From assembly GCA_017459605.1 (NCBI GenBank), contig JAFUCQ010000048.1, positions 1 through 33,945 of the forward strand: DNA of 33,945 bases, read 5' to 3'. This document shows positions 1-8,257 of this stretch, piece by piece; positions within the stretch are counted from its first letter, which is position 1, and each line of letters starts with the position of its first letter. Under the pieces are notes generated by a model. That model saw nothing but the letters and a program-made list of their open reading frames with translations, did not search any database and had not been told where the DNA came from. A program made the position numbers and the translations under genes. The DNA comes from Atopobiaceae bacterium (lineage in GTDB: Bacteria; Actinomycetota; Coriobacteriia; Coriobacteriales; Atopobiaceae).

Positions 1-1
1 C

Positions 2-145
2 ACTTCACTCGTGAGCCTTGGCTTCAGCAAGATACTGCCCGCTACAAGTTGGGTGACACTCTTCTTTGGCGTACTGCTTTCGTTAGCAGTCTCGGTCGTC
101 ATGTGCTTCGTGATGCTTCGGTTCATCGATAGGAAGAACAGCTGA
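2..145 (+). CDS. C-terminal end of a membrane protein (partial)
   Basis: The window opens inside a reading frame that runs in frame 2 to a TGA. The visible 47 residues hold one strongly hydrophobic stretch (roughly residues 17-40) followed by a short basic tail ending RFIDRKNS, the usual look of a last transmembrane helix with a cytoplasmic end. The rest of the gene lies to the left of the window, so the family cannot be named. A multi-pass acyltransferase or polysaccharide-export type protein is possible, but that is a guess from style only. Confidence 0.5.
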   Translation, partial: TSLVSLGFSKILPATSWVTLFFGVLLSLAVSVVMCFVMLRFIDRKNS

Positions 146-223
146 AGGGTCACCTGAGAAATTCCCGAAAAGCACCGGACTGCAGTCACCACATATCTGC
201 CCGAACAGATGGGATGTCAAATT

Positions 224-240
224 TAGGAGTTCTACTCCTA
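224..240. promoter_or_regulatory. Perfect 7-bp inverted repeat upstream of fic
   Basis: TAGGAGT and ACTCCTA are separated by TCT. It lies about 130 bases before the fic start, in the gap after the membrane protein gene. It could be an operator half-site pair or a small hairpin. No T-run follows closely enough to call it a terminator with confidence, although TTTTT follows at 241. Confidence 0.35.
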
Positions 241-318
241 TTTTTAGCAATCTATCGGAGAGGGGTGACTGGGGGCGACTTTCTCCTGAGTCCATTTCTC
301 CCAACCGTCGGGATGTTG

Positions 319-345
319 CTCCCAAATCGATGGTATATTTGGGAG
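319..345. promoter_or_regulatory. Perfect 9-bp inverted repeat just before fic
   Basis: CTCCCAAAT (319-327) and ATTTGGGAG (337-345) are exact reverse complements with a 9-base spacer. The right arm ends 26 bases before the chosen fic start and overlaps an A/T-rich TATATT that could be part of a -10 region. Position and symmetry suggest an operator, perhaps for autoregulation through the C-terminal winged helix of the Fic protein; that role is inferred. The element also argues against translation starting at the ATG at 330, which lies inside it. Confidence 0.45.
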
Positions 346-371
346 TAAAGAAGGAGCTGGGAGAAGGACAC

Positions 372-1451
372 ATGAGACAATTCGACTACAAGGCCTTGAA
401 ACACCGCACGTGGAGCAACGAGATTGTCTCTCGCGTCGCGCAGATTCACGAACACAAAGGCAGGCAGGAGTTCTACCTTGCCGCGAAGCCCGCAGCGCTC
501 GACCGTCTCATCGAAATCGCCAGAATCCAGAGCACGGAGGGGTCGAACAGCATTGAAGGAATAAGAACCACCGGGCCCCGGCTCCGACAGCTCGTCGCAG
601 ACAAGACAACGCCCAGAAACCGCGACGAGGAAGAGATTCTCGGCTACCGCAACGTGCTCGACCTCATCCATGAGAACTACGAGTACATCCCCGTGCGGCC
701 GAGCTATATCCTGCAGCTCCACCGCGACCTATTACGCTATACCGGCTATTCCTACGGCGGCAGCTTCAAGTCGGCCCCCAACGAGATAGGAACCGTGCTC
801 CCTAGCGGCGAGACCGTTACGCTGTTCACGCCGCTCGAGCCGCGCGAGGTACCGGGAGCAATGGAACGGCTCTGTGACGCATACAACACCGCAATCGCCG
901 AGGGCGAGGTCGACCCGTTGATACTCATCCCCTGCTTCGTTCTCGACTTCCTGTGCATCCACCCCTTCAAGGACGGCAACGGGCGCATGAGCCGCCTGCT
1001 CACACTGCTTCTGCTATATCGGGCTGGCTATCAGGTGGGACGCTACGTCAGCATAGAGAAGGCAATAGCCAACACGAAGGATGCCTACTATGGCGCGCTC
1101 CGCGCCGCTGACGCCAACTGGCACACCGGAGAAAATGACCCCAAACCCTTCATCGAGTACCTGCTCGGCATCGTACTGTCCTGCTACCGCGACTTCGATT
1201 CACGCGTGAACGTTGTCAAGGATGCCGGTGCCAGAAGCACCTCGTACGACATTGTGAAGCGCTACGCCCTCGGGAAGGTGGGCACGTTTGCGAAGAGGGA
1301 TGCTCTTGAGGCCTGTCCGAGCTTGGGAAGCTCGTCGGTCGAGTCCGCGCTCAAGAAGCTCGTTGACGACGGAACCCTTAGAAGGATCGGGGCTGGCAGG
1401 AAGACCCGCTACGTGAGAAGCGACTCTATCAACGGCGAGATTCAGCCTTGA
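372..1451 (+). CDS. Fic family protein (class II AMPylase-like) with C-terminal winged helix
   Basis: The 359-residue protein carries the complete Fic core motif HPFKDGNGR at residues 197-205. An N-terminal inhibitory motif of the (S/T)xxxE(G/N) type is visible at residues 58-63 (SNSIEG), which places it among the self-inhibited class II Fic proteins. Members transfer AMP or other nucleotide moieties to target proteins. The last 80 or so residues look like a winged-helix DNA-binding domain (TFAKRDALEACP, then SSVESALKKL), common in stand-alone Fic proteins. I chose the ATG at 372 because GGGAGAAGGA lies just upstream; an in-frame ATG at 330 has no ribosome site. All key residues are present, so it looks functional. 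No partner antitoxin is adjacent, but a possible VbhA-like scrap lies about 1.8 kb downstream. The target protein is unknown. Confidence 0.88.
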   Translation: MRQFDYKALKHRTWSNEIVSRVAQIHEHKGRQEFYLAAKPAALDRLIEIARIQSTEGSNSIEGIRTTGPRLRQLVADKTTPRNRDEEEILGYRNVLDLIHENYEYIPVRPSYILQLHRDLLRYTGYSYGGSFKSAPNEIGTVLPSGETVTLFTPLEPREVPGAMERLCDAYNTAIAEGEVDPLILIPCFVLDFLCIHPFKDGNGRMSRLLTLLLLYRAGYQVGRYVSIEKAIANTKDAYYGALRAADANWHTGENDPKPFIEYLLGIVLSCYRDFDSRVNVVKDAGARSTSYDIVKRYALGKVGTFAKRDALEACPSLGSSSVESALKKLVDDGTLRRIGAGRKTRYVRSDSINGEIQP

Positions 1452-1644
1452 TTTGTTTATATGGTTAAAATCATGCGCAGTTGTCTTTATCCCTATTAGT
1501 TCGGATTCGGCACCAGATAAGCAGACCATCAGGAGGTTCTCAACACTCAGCACACGCACGGCTGAGCGTGTCCTGCAAAAGCTTTAGGCGGAAGACGTTC
1601 CCGAGTAGGAGAGGCTGATAGAGGTGCCTATCCATAGCTGTCCA

Positions 1645-2901
1645 CTACCAACCCATCTCGTCAAACTCAATTAACCGTACCTCTGGTTGTGTATCTGCAG
1701 CAGCATGGCACTCATCCGTAAATCCCGATCGGGAGAACACAAAAAGGGTGGGTTTCTCTATTGGCAAAAGATCTGCCCGCTCGGCAAGCTTGTCCAGCGC
1801 CGAAGCTCCAACTTTCTCCTTAGTCCATTTGCACTCACAGGCAAGACCCGCGCCTTTCGGCTCCCCCGTCGCCACAATGTCAATCTCTTCCTGCTGCTTG
1901 GTTTTGGGGTTGCTGCCCCACCACCTACCAGCTTCCAGCATGAGCACCGGCAAGTCGTTACCATTGCGCATCCAAAGCCACTGCAGGCATACGTCCTCAA
2001 AAACCGGTCCTACGAACTCCGGCAGTCGCTTTGCCACCAACCCAGCGGCGATGTCTTGCTTGCCTGTTTGCGACAACGCCATATAGCGCGGGACATACCG
2101 AAACCAGAATCGGAAGAACGTATCGCTTATGCGATAGATGCCTTTGCGCCTGCTCGACTCCCCAAACGGCAGCTCCTTGCTCACGATTCCCAGTTCCTGC
2201 AGGTTATCAAGCAAAAACGTGCAGTTAGACGTGGGCATCTGGGATGCCGTTGCTATCTCGTTGAGCTTCGATGCACCGTTGGCGATGGATTGCAGCACGT
2301 TATTGTATTGGCGGGGCTCACGTAGTTCCTGCTTTAGTAGGTTTCCCGGCTCTTCAAACAGGTAACAGCTTGGATCGAGGAAGTTATGCGCGAGATTCTT
2401 CTCGATGCTCAAGCTAGGGTCGACCTTTTCCAGATAGAGAGGGATGCCGCCGGTGAGGGCATAGACCTCGAGACTTTTGGCAGGCGAAAGCGATGGATAA
2501 AATGCGCGTGTCTGGGCAAAGTCGAACGGCTCGACTTTGAGCTGTGCTGTCCTCCTACCATAGAGCGGACTTTCATATCCGAGCACCTGCTCAAACATGA
2601 ACGACATCGATGACCCACAGAGAATCAACATCAGCTGGCTCGAATCCTTGTGATTGTCGATGGCGTGCTGCAGCACCGACGATACCGAGGCGTCCGCACG
2701 CGCGAGGTACGGATACTCGTCGATGACAAACACATACCGCTGCGATTTAGCGAGGGCAAAAACCGCCTCAATGGCTGCTCCGAAGCTCGCATACGTGGGT
2801 GACTCAAGCTCCGCGGCATCGCCCAGCTGTGCCATCGCTATACTCTGGCTGAGCGCCTCCACATTTCTCGCAATGCTCGACTCAATCGCCTGAAAATACA
2901 C
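1645..2901 (-). pseudogene. AAA+ ATPase of the DUF234/archaeal-ATPase type, N-terminus lost
   Basis: About 418 residues remain open. The Walker B strand is visible early (YVFVIDEYPYLARAD), followed by a sensor-like segment (LILCGSSMSFM) and a GGIPLYL stretch typical of this family. A winged helix comes next, then a C-terminal nuclease-like fold with EEIDIVATGE and ECKW, the DUF234 PD-(D/E)XK pattern. Normal members are about 60 residues longer and begin with a YGRRRVGKT-type P-loop, which is absent. The only start is a GTG in the middle of what should be the strand after the P-loop. Upstream, the frame runs into a fragment of a different gene (mcrC) and a stop. I read this as a decapitated pseudogene that cannot bind ATP normally. 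Confidence 0.75.
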
Positions 2902-3003
2902 CGTACGCTTGTCGAACTGCTACTGCTGCGTCGCGTGGCTGTAGTCTTTCGTGTCGATGATGAGCGCGGTGCCGCCCTGTGTCAGCGTGATGTTGCTGTG
3001 TAT
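2902..3003 (-). pseudogene. mcrC remnant fused in frame to the ATPase fragment
   Basis: Translating the minus strand upstream of the ATPase fragment gives HSNITLTQGGTALIIDTKDY, then SHATQQ, a TAG stop (2920-2922), and QFDKRTV. This matches the catalytic region of McrC-type proteins, whose consensus is DITL...LIIDTKYY...QFDKRTVHS. The D and K of the IIDTK motif are the nuclease residues of the family. The fragment runs directly into the ATPase reading frame, with the junction near KRTV, a short tract both parents may share. Only about 34 codons survive, with an internal stop and nothing recognisable further upstream. The assignment rests on motif recall, not a search. Confidence 0.5.
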
Positions 3004-3152
3004 GAAATCGTGCCTACCTCAGCGTAGGCACAATTTCATGTTGAGCCGACAAACGCGCAGGAAAGCTTTTTGTGACAAGCAATTGTGCCCCCTTGAGGTG
3101 GGCACAATTTCTATGTTAGGCAAATCGTGTCCCCCTCAGCGTAGGCACAATT
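3002..3152. repeat. Three related palindromic hairpin repeats
   Basis: Copy 1 (3002-3039) has 16-base arms with one mismatch (ATGAAATCGTGCCTAC and GTAGGCACAATTTCAT) around a 6-base loop. Copy 2 (3081-3109) has perfect 10-base arms AATTGTGCCC/GGGCACAATT. Copy 3 (about 3122-3152) is a degraded version with the same GTAGGCACAATT right arm. They share the GTGCC(TAC)...GGCACAAT core, so they are copies of one palindromic repeat family, similar in form to REP/BIME elements. They sit exactly where the mcrC remnant ends. Confidence 0.65.
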
Positions 3153-3164
3153 CATTCGGCTAGT

Positions 3165-3308
3165 GGTGGCTAGAACCGCCCGACTCGAACAGGGCCTCGT
3201 GACGGTAAGGCCGCACTCGAAGGTTACGTCCTCGAAGGAGAGCTCACGGACAACGAAGGAATCGCCCTCGAGCGCAATCGGATGCGCCTGAGAGCAACCA
3301 GCGAGTAG
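3165..3308 (+). pseudogene. Small antitoxin-like remnant (VbhA-like pattern), frameshifted
   Basis: One plus frame gives VARTARLEQGLVTV; a neighbouring frame then gives DGKAALEGYVLEGELTDNEG and ends with ALERNRMRLRATSE and a TAG. Joined by a one-base shift this resembles the short pattern of VbhA-type Fic antitoxins (SxxxEGLxVT, then a G(E/K)LTxxE segment), which also end soon after that segment. No start codon with a ribosome site is visible. The identification is tentative. The second half could equally be the tail of some other small DNA-associated protein. Confidence 0.22.
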
Positions 3309-3368
3309 GAGCAAAGACTGCTTTGGTCTGCTTTGGCACATCGCTTCCCAATGCTCTCACCCGCCACA

Positions 3369-3398
3369 TTGACTATATTGCAATGCAATCCATATAAT
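3369..3398 (+). promoter_or_regulatory. Strong promoter with internal operator for the antitoxin gene
   Basis: TTGACT (3369-3374) and TATAAT (3393-3398) are separated by 18 bases, close to the sigma-70 consensus. Between them lies ATTGCA-A-TGCAAT (3377-3389), a perfect 6-base inverted repeat. RelB/DinJ antitoxins bind such palindromes in their own promoters, so autoregulation by the encoded antitoxin is a reasonable inference. Confidence 0.7.
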
Positions 3399-3419
3399 AT
3401 GCAGCACAAGGAGGTAGCC

Positions 3420-3692
3420 ATGGAAACCATTACCACAAGCATACGCACCGATGCACAGCTGAAGCGGGAAGCAGATAGACTCTTCGCTGACCTGGGGATG
3501 AACTTCTCCACCGCCGTCAACACCTTCCTGCGCCAGGCTGTACGAGAACAAGGTCTACCGTTTCGACCCACGCGCGACGTTCCCAACGCGGAGACGCTGG
3601 CCGCCATGCGAGAGGCTGACCGCATAGCGGCAGACCCTAACGCTAAAGGCTACTCAAGTGTCGATGAGTTGTTCGCCGGCCTGGATGCATGA
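3420..3692 (+). CDS. RelB/DinJ family antitoxin
   Basis: The 90-residue protein starts METITTSIRTDAQLKREADR and continues with FADLGMNFSTAVNTFLRQAV, the ribbon-helix-helix dimerisation and DNA-binding region of RelB/DinJ antitoxins. The toxin-binding C-terminus follows. AAGGAGG sits 6 bases before the ATG, which settles the start over an upstream in-frame ATG at 3333. In intact loci this protein neutralises a YafQ/RelE-type mRNA interferase. Here the toxin gene that overlaps its stop by ATGA is truncated, so the antitoxin appears orphaned. Its promoter carries a well-placed palindrome. Confidence 0.88.
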   Translation: METITTSIRTDAQLKREADRLFADLGMNFSTAVNTFLRQAVREQGLPFRPTRDVPNAETLAAMREADRIAADPNAKGYSSVDELFAGLDA

Positions 3693-3796
3693 CCGTGTGG
3701 GAGATTCGTCAGACCACTCGGTTCAAGAAGGATTACAAAGCGGCCGTGAAGCGAAAAGACTCCATAATGTGGCGCTACAAATTCCGCTACAAATAA
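3689..3796 (+). pseudogene. Truncated YafQ/RelE-like toxin
   Basis: The ATG overlaps the antitoxin TGA (ATGA), as in functional toxin-antitoxin pairs. The first 22 residues (WEIRQTTRFKKDYKAAVKR) match the N-terminus of YafQ-type toxins. The frame then leaves the family sequence and stops after 35 codons, whereas intact members have about 90. All the catalytic C-terminal residues are gone. The last bases contain a small duplication (CGCTACAAA twice, 3772-3780 and 3785-3793), perhaps a scar of the deletion. Confidence 0.78.
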
Positions 3797-4032
3797 TCCT
3801 AAGCGTTTTCAAGTAAAACAAAGTGGTGCGCCGATTTCTCAATCACACCACTTCTGCACTGTGAAACACTGTGTTTTGAGATAGACCTCCTAAGAATGTT
3901 GCGGGCTAGATCTGCAGAATATTCCGCACACCCGTGCTTCCGCAAAAATTCGCAGGATTTGATACCATTTGCTTGCTTTTGAAAGTCGTCATTTGTATGC
4001 ATGCGATTGTTTGCTAGTGACAGAAGCTTAAC

Positions 4033-5037
4033 GTGAAGCAGAAGGCTTTTCTCATGCGCGCGGGCCGCAGCGGCGTGTTTGCCAACGAATGGCTCGAGAA
4101 GTCAATGGTTTCCATCGGCTTTGACTCCGCTGGGCTTGAACTCGTCGGGAAAACACGTGAACAAATCAAGGACGCCTATTCCGAGACCCACAATGGGCTG
4201 ACCCCTCAGAAAGTAGCAAGTCATGCTGGCATGCTCGACCACTTTGCAAACGATCTCACCATCGGAACCACCGTCGTGATGTACGACCCGAGTACACGGC
4301 TCTACCACATTGGAAAGGTCACGGGCGACTGCGTTCCTGCTGATGAGGAGCTATTGGACAACGGCGAGTGCTTCGTCCGGGAAGTCGTATGGGAGAGTGA
4401 GGCGCCGCGCGATTTACTCGATAAGGCAACCAAGAACAGGCTTGGCAGCATCTCAACACTGTTCTCCATATCCGACGTCGTGCTTTCCGAGCTCATTAAA
4501 GCGTCCAAGGCACCTACTGGTACGGTCCCAACACCTTCACGCAGCGACACGGACGACGATGGCGACGAGTCCACAGTGATTACCGAGGATGAGGCCATCG
4601 AGCGCATCAAGGATCGCGTGCGTGAGTTCTCTTGGGAGGACATGGAACTTCTTGTGGCTGGCATGCTCCGTGCCATGGGCTACAAGACACACATGACGCA
4701 GAATGGTGCCGACGGAGGTCGTGACGTCATTGCATCGCCCGACGGCTTTGGCCTCGAGCAGCCCCGCATCGTTGCAGAGGTCAAGCACCGCCAGAAGCAG
4801 ATAGATGCCGAGAAAGTCCGCGCCTTCGTCGGCACGCTTCGCAATTCTGACTCAGGACTGTACGTCTCCACCGGTGGCTTCACCAAGGACGCACGGTTTG
4901 AGGCGCAGAGGGCAACCCGCCCCGTTCATCTTCTTGATCTGGATCAGCTTGTGCGCGCTATCGTCGAACGCTACGAGCATGCGGACGACGAGACGCGAAG
5001 GCTACTCCCGCTGGTGAGGATATACCTTCCGGCCTAA
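4033..5037 (+). CDS. Mrr-family restriction endonuclease
   Basis: This 334-residue protein has a C-terminal Mrr_cat nuclease domain: ELLVAGMLRAMGYKTH, then GADGGRDV with the catalytic Asp at about residue 231, then AEVKHRQ with Glu 249 and Lys 251 as the ExK pair. The N-terminal half (KAFLMRAGRSG...VMYDP...YHIGKVTG) looks like the modified-base or substrate-sensing domain found in many stand-alone restriction-system proteins. An acidic linker (SDTDDDGDES) separates the halves. It starts at GTG; an ATG 21 bases downstream is possible, but the GTG keeps the conserved RAG segment. Such proteins cut DNA with foreign methylation or other features. It converges on hsdR and shares a terminator with it. 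Confidence 0.85.
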   Translation: MKQKAFLMRAGRSGVFANEWLEKSMVSIGFDSAGLELVGKTREQIKDAYSETHNGLTPQKVASHAGMLDHFANDLTIGTTVVMYDPSTRLYHIGKVTGDCVPADEELLDNGECFVREVVWESEAPRDLLDKATKNRLGSISTLFSISDVVLSELIKASKAPTGTVPTPSRSDTDDDGDESTVITEDEAIERIKDRVREFSWEDMELLVAGMLRAMGYKTHMTQNGADGGRDVIASPDGFGLEQPRIVAEVKHRQKQIDAEKVRAFVGTLRNSDSGLYVSTGGFTKDARFEAQRATRPVHLLDLDQLVRAIVERYEHADDETRRLLPLVRIYLPA

Positions 5038-5045
5038 CGCAAAGA

Positions 5046-5085
5046 AAAACGCAGTCTCCAATCGAAAGAACAGAGGCTGCGTTTT
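5046..5085. terminator. Bidirectional terminator between mrr-like gene and hsdR
   Basis: AAAACGCAG (5046-5054) and CTGCGTTTT (5077-5085) are exact reverse complements, with additional CTC/GAG pairing inside. The arms begin and end in A and T runs, so the hairpin works for either strand. It lies between two converging genes. Confidence 0.75.
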
Positions 5086-5101
5086 ATCACTTGTTTGTGC
5101 A

Positions 5102-8100
5102 TTAATTGGCGCTCATTCCACTGAATCGCTCGAAAAACGCTTTTAGTTTCTCGATCACGCGGGCTTTCATGTCTGCGTAGGCACCCTCCGGCACGAAGCG
5201 GCTGGGCTTCTTGGTCATGAGCATGGTGATCTCGGTGCCGGTCTCGGCGACCTCGCCCTCCGCGAACGAGCGGGCGACGAACTCGCGGGTGGCCGCGTCG
5301 TCCAGCGCCTCGTCGGCGATGATGGCCGCGAGCTCCTTCTCCTTCTGCTCCGCGATGTACTTCCTCCAGTCTGCGGTTACGTCCTCGCTCGACTCCAGGC
5401 TGTCGATGAAGCGCTCGATGAGGTCGCGCTTGTTGCGCAGCTCGTAGCTGGAGTTGATGGCGCGCTCCACGTCGGCGATGATGAGCTTGTCGGTGCAGTT
5501 GGTGTCGTGGTACTTCTGCACCAGCATGAGGATGTAGTCGATGTTGATGTCGACCTGCTTGAGGAGCTCAATCTCGAAGACGAGGTCGTCGTTGATGATG
5601 GTGGCCTCCTCCTTGTCTTTGCGCCACTTCTGGTAGAGGTCGGTGTAGATGCTGCGGTAGTCCTGCTCGTCGCGGGCGGGCATCGGGTCGTCGTCCTCGA
5701 AGTCGTCGAAGGACGAGAGCACGTTTCGCAGCCGCAGGATGGTGCCAAAGAGACGTATGAACGCCTTCTCGGCCTCCTCGCCCAGGATCACTTGGCCGAG
5801 CGGGAAGCGCTCGTAGAGCTGCACGAGGCGGTCGCGGTACTCTGCCATGTACTCGGAGTATGGCTTGAGCAGGACGATGCCGCCCGCGTCCTTGTCGCCG
5901 AAGAGGCTGATGGCATGGTTGACGCGGTCTTCCAGGTTGCGGAAACACACGATGTTGCCGTAGGTCTTCACGGAGTTGAGGATGCGGTTCGTGCGGCTGA
6001 ACGCCTGGATGAGGCCGTGATCCTTGAGATCCTTGTCCACCCAGAGCGTGTTGAGCGTGGTGGCGTCGAAGCCGGTAAGGAGCATGTTGACCACGATTGC
6101 CATGTCGAGCTCACGGTTCTTCATGCGGTCGGAGAGGTCCTTGTAGTAGTTCTGGAAGCCGTCCCCGGACGTGTCGAAGCTGGTGGAGAACATGGCGTTG
6201 TAGTCGGCGATGGCTGCCTCAAGGAAGTCGCGATCGGGCGTGTCGAGGCTGGCCACGTCGAAGCTCTCGTCAGGCAGGCCGCATTCGTCGTCGTCCTCGT
6301 TCACGCCGAAGCTGTAGATGAGGGCAACCTTGAGGCGTTCGCCGCCGCGCTCGGCCTGGATGCGCTTGAACGCCGAGTAGTACACCTTGGCCATGTCGAT
6401 GGACGCCGTAGCGAAAATGGAGTTGAAGCCCATGACGCGCTGATCCTTGAGGAGGTAGCTGGAGCTTCGGCGTGTCTTCTGTGCGAAGTGGTCGAGCACG
6501 TAGTTGACGATGAGGTCCACGCGATCGGCGGCCTTGTAGGCGCCTTCGCGGTAGATGTCGTAGACCTTCTGGTCGAGGAAGTCCTCGCGCGCACGCAAGG
6601 TCTGGATGTAGTCGATGCGGAACGGCAGCACGTTGCCGTCGCGGATGGCGTCGACGATGGTGTAGGTGTGCAGCTTGTCGCCGAAGGCCTGTTCCGTGGT
6701 TCGCAGCTTGGGGTTGCCAGAGCTTGAAGCGTTGTCCGCGAAGATGGGCGTGCCGGTGAAGCCGAACAGGTGGTAGTTCCTGAAGTGCTTCGTGATGGCT
6801 TGATGCATCTCGCCGAACTGGGAGCGGTGGCACTCGTCGAAGATGATGACCGCGTGCTGGGCGTAAATCGGATGCTTCGCGTTCTTCTTGATGTAGGCCG
6901 AGAGCTTCTGGATGGTGGTGACGAGGATTCGGCAGTCAGGATCCTCCAGCTGCCTGGCGAGCACCGCCGTGGATTCCGAGCCGTCTACCGCGCCCTTTTC
7001 GAAGCGGTCATACTCGCGCATCGTCTGGTAGTCGAGGTCCTTGCGGTCGACGACGAACATCACCTTGTCCACGCCGGCCATGCCGCTCGCCAGCTGAGCC
7101 GTCTTGAAGCTGGTGAGCGTCTTGCCTGAACCTGTGGTGTGCCATACGTAGCCGCCGGCGCGAAGCGTGCCAAGCATGGACGTGTCGTTCTCGGACACGA
7201 GGATACGGTTGAGAATGCGTTCTGTCGCCACGATCTGGTACGGGCGCATGACCAGCAGCCTCTCGTCCACGTCGAAGACGCAGTAGCGCGTAAGGATGTT
7301 CAGGATTGCGTGTTTGGCGAAGAACGACGCCGTGAACGGCACGAGGTCGTAGATGGGCATGTTGTCGGCGTCGGCCCACCAGCTCGTGAACTCGAAGCTG
7401 TTGGAGGTCTTCTTCCCGGCTTTCTTCTTGCCCTTGGACTCCTCGATGTGGCTCCAGCGCGTGGTGTTGGAATAGTACTTGGTGTGCGTGCCGTTGGAGA
7501 TCACGAAGATCTGCACGTATTCGTACAGGCCGCAGCCGCTCCAGAAGCTGTCTCGCTGGTAGCGTTCGATCTGGTTGAAGGCCTCCTTGATGGCGACGCC
7601 GCGCCGCTTGAGCTCCACGTGCACGAGGGGCAGGCCATTGACCAGGATGGTGACGTCATAGCGGTTGCCGTAGTTGCCGTGCTGGGCGTACTGGTTCATC
7701 ACCTGCAGGCGGTTGTTGTGTACGTTGCGTTTGTCGATGAGCTGGATGTTCTTCACTGTGCCGTCGTCTCGGTGAAGCACCTGCACGTGGTCGCGCTGGA
7801 TGCGGCGCGTCTTCTCGACGATGCCGTCGTTCTCCGAGGCGATGCAGCCCTTGAAGAATCGCTGCCACTCCTTGTCGGTGAAGGTGAGGCCGTTGAGCAG
7901 CTCGAGCTGGCGGCGCAGATTGGCGACGAGCTGCTCCTCCGACGAGAACGTAACGTACTCGTAGGCCTGGCGTTGCAGCTGGGCGATGAAGGCCTTCTCG
8001 AGCTCTGCCTCGCTTTGGTAGGCCGTCGAGCGCCTTCCCTGCTTGGGCGCTGCGGCGCAGACGGTTGCCTGCCCTCCGAAGGCCATGACCTCGAAGTCCA

Positions 8101-8257
8101 TGGAGGCCGGCAGGTCATCGACGAGCGACTCGTTTGGCTTCTCCTCGGACATCTCCACGACGGCATAATCGATGCCGCTGATGTACCCGATGTCGGCATA
8201 GTGCCGAACGTGTTCGCCGTGCTCGGCCGCTCCGTGCTGGGTGCTGTCATCGCTCAT
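5102..8257 (-). CDS. hsdR: Type I restriction enzyme subunit R
   Basis: The 1051-residue protein is the motor and nuclease subunit of a type I restriction-modification complex. The PD-(D/E)XK nuclease is at about residue 201 (YDVTILVNG) and 215-217 (HVELKRRG). The superfamily 2 translocase follows: Walker A TTGSGKT at about 375-380, DECH at 474-477, FTGTP at about 500, and QAFSRTNRIL further on. A helical C-terminal domain contacts the methylase. The length is normal. I start at 8257 because its ATG overlaps the TGA of the upstream gene as ATGA; an ATG four codons earlier has no such coupling. The gene looks intact, yet its cognate hsdM is frameshifted here, and R needs an M2S complex to act. 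Confidence 0.95.
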   Translation of the reverse strand: MSDDSTQHGAAEHGEHVRHYADIGYISGIDYAVVEMSEEKPNESLVDDLPASMDFEVMAFGGQATVCAAAPKQGRRSTAYQSEAELEKAFIAQLQRQAYEYVTFSSEEQLVANLRRQLELLNGLTFTDKEWQRFFKGCIASENDGIVEKTRRIQRDHVQVLHRDDGTVKNIQLIDKRNVHNNRLQVMNQYAQHGNYGNRYDVTILVNGLPLVHVELKRRGVAIKEAFNQIERYQRDSFWSGCGLYEYVQIFVISNGTHTKYYSNTTRWSHIEESKGKKKAGKKTSNSFEFTSWWADADNMPIYDLVPFTASFFAKHAILNILTRYCVFDVDERLLVMRPYQIVATERILNRILVSENDTSMLGTLRAGGYVWHTTGSGKTLTSFKTAQLASGMAGVDKVMFVVDRKDLDYQTMREYDRFEKGAVDGSESTAVLARQLEDPDCRILVTTIQKLSAYIKKNAKHPIYAQHAVIIFDECHRSQFGEMHQAITKHFRNYHLFGFTGTPIFADNASSSGNPKLRTTEQAFGDKLHTYTIVDAIRDGNVLPFRIDYIQTLRAREDFLDQKVYDIYREGAYKAADRVDLIVNYVLDHFAQKTRRSSSYLLKDQRVMGFNSIFATASIDMAKVYYSAFKRIQAERGGERLKVALIYSFGVNEDDDECGLPDESFDVASLDTPDRDFLEAAIADYNAMFSTSFDTSGDGFQNYYKDLSDRMKNRELDMAIVVNMLLTGFDATTLNTLWVDKDLKDHGLIQAFSRTNRILNSVKTYGNIVCFRNLEDRVNHAISLFGDKDAGGIVLLKPYSEYMAEYRDRLVQLYERFPLGQVILGEEAEKAFIRLFGTILRLRNVLSSFDDFEDDDPMPARDEQDYRSIYTDLYQKWRKDKEEATIINDDLVFEIELLKQVDINIDYILMLVQKYHDTNCTDKLIIADVERAINSSYELRNKRDLIERFIDSLESSEDVTADWRKYIAEQKEKELAAIIADEALDDAATREFVARSFAEGEVAETGTEITMLMTKKPSRFVPEGAYADMKARVIEKLKAFFERFSGMSAN

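Noticed and set aside
1509-1586. Plus frame reading RRFSTLSTRTAERVLQKL after fic, like the end of a winged helix
   Set aside because: It is too short, has no start, and gives no clear link to a gene; it may be a scrap of a helix-turn-helix protein, but the support is too thin to annotate.
3799-4002. 67-codon minus-strand frame between the truncated toxin and the mrr-like gene
   Set aside because: It has no ribosome site and no family resemblance, and it would occupy the probable promoter region of the mrr-like gene.
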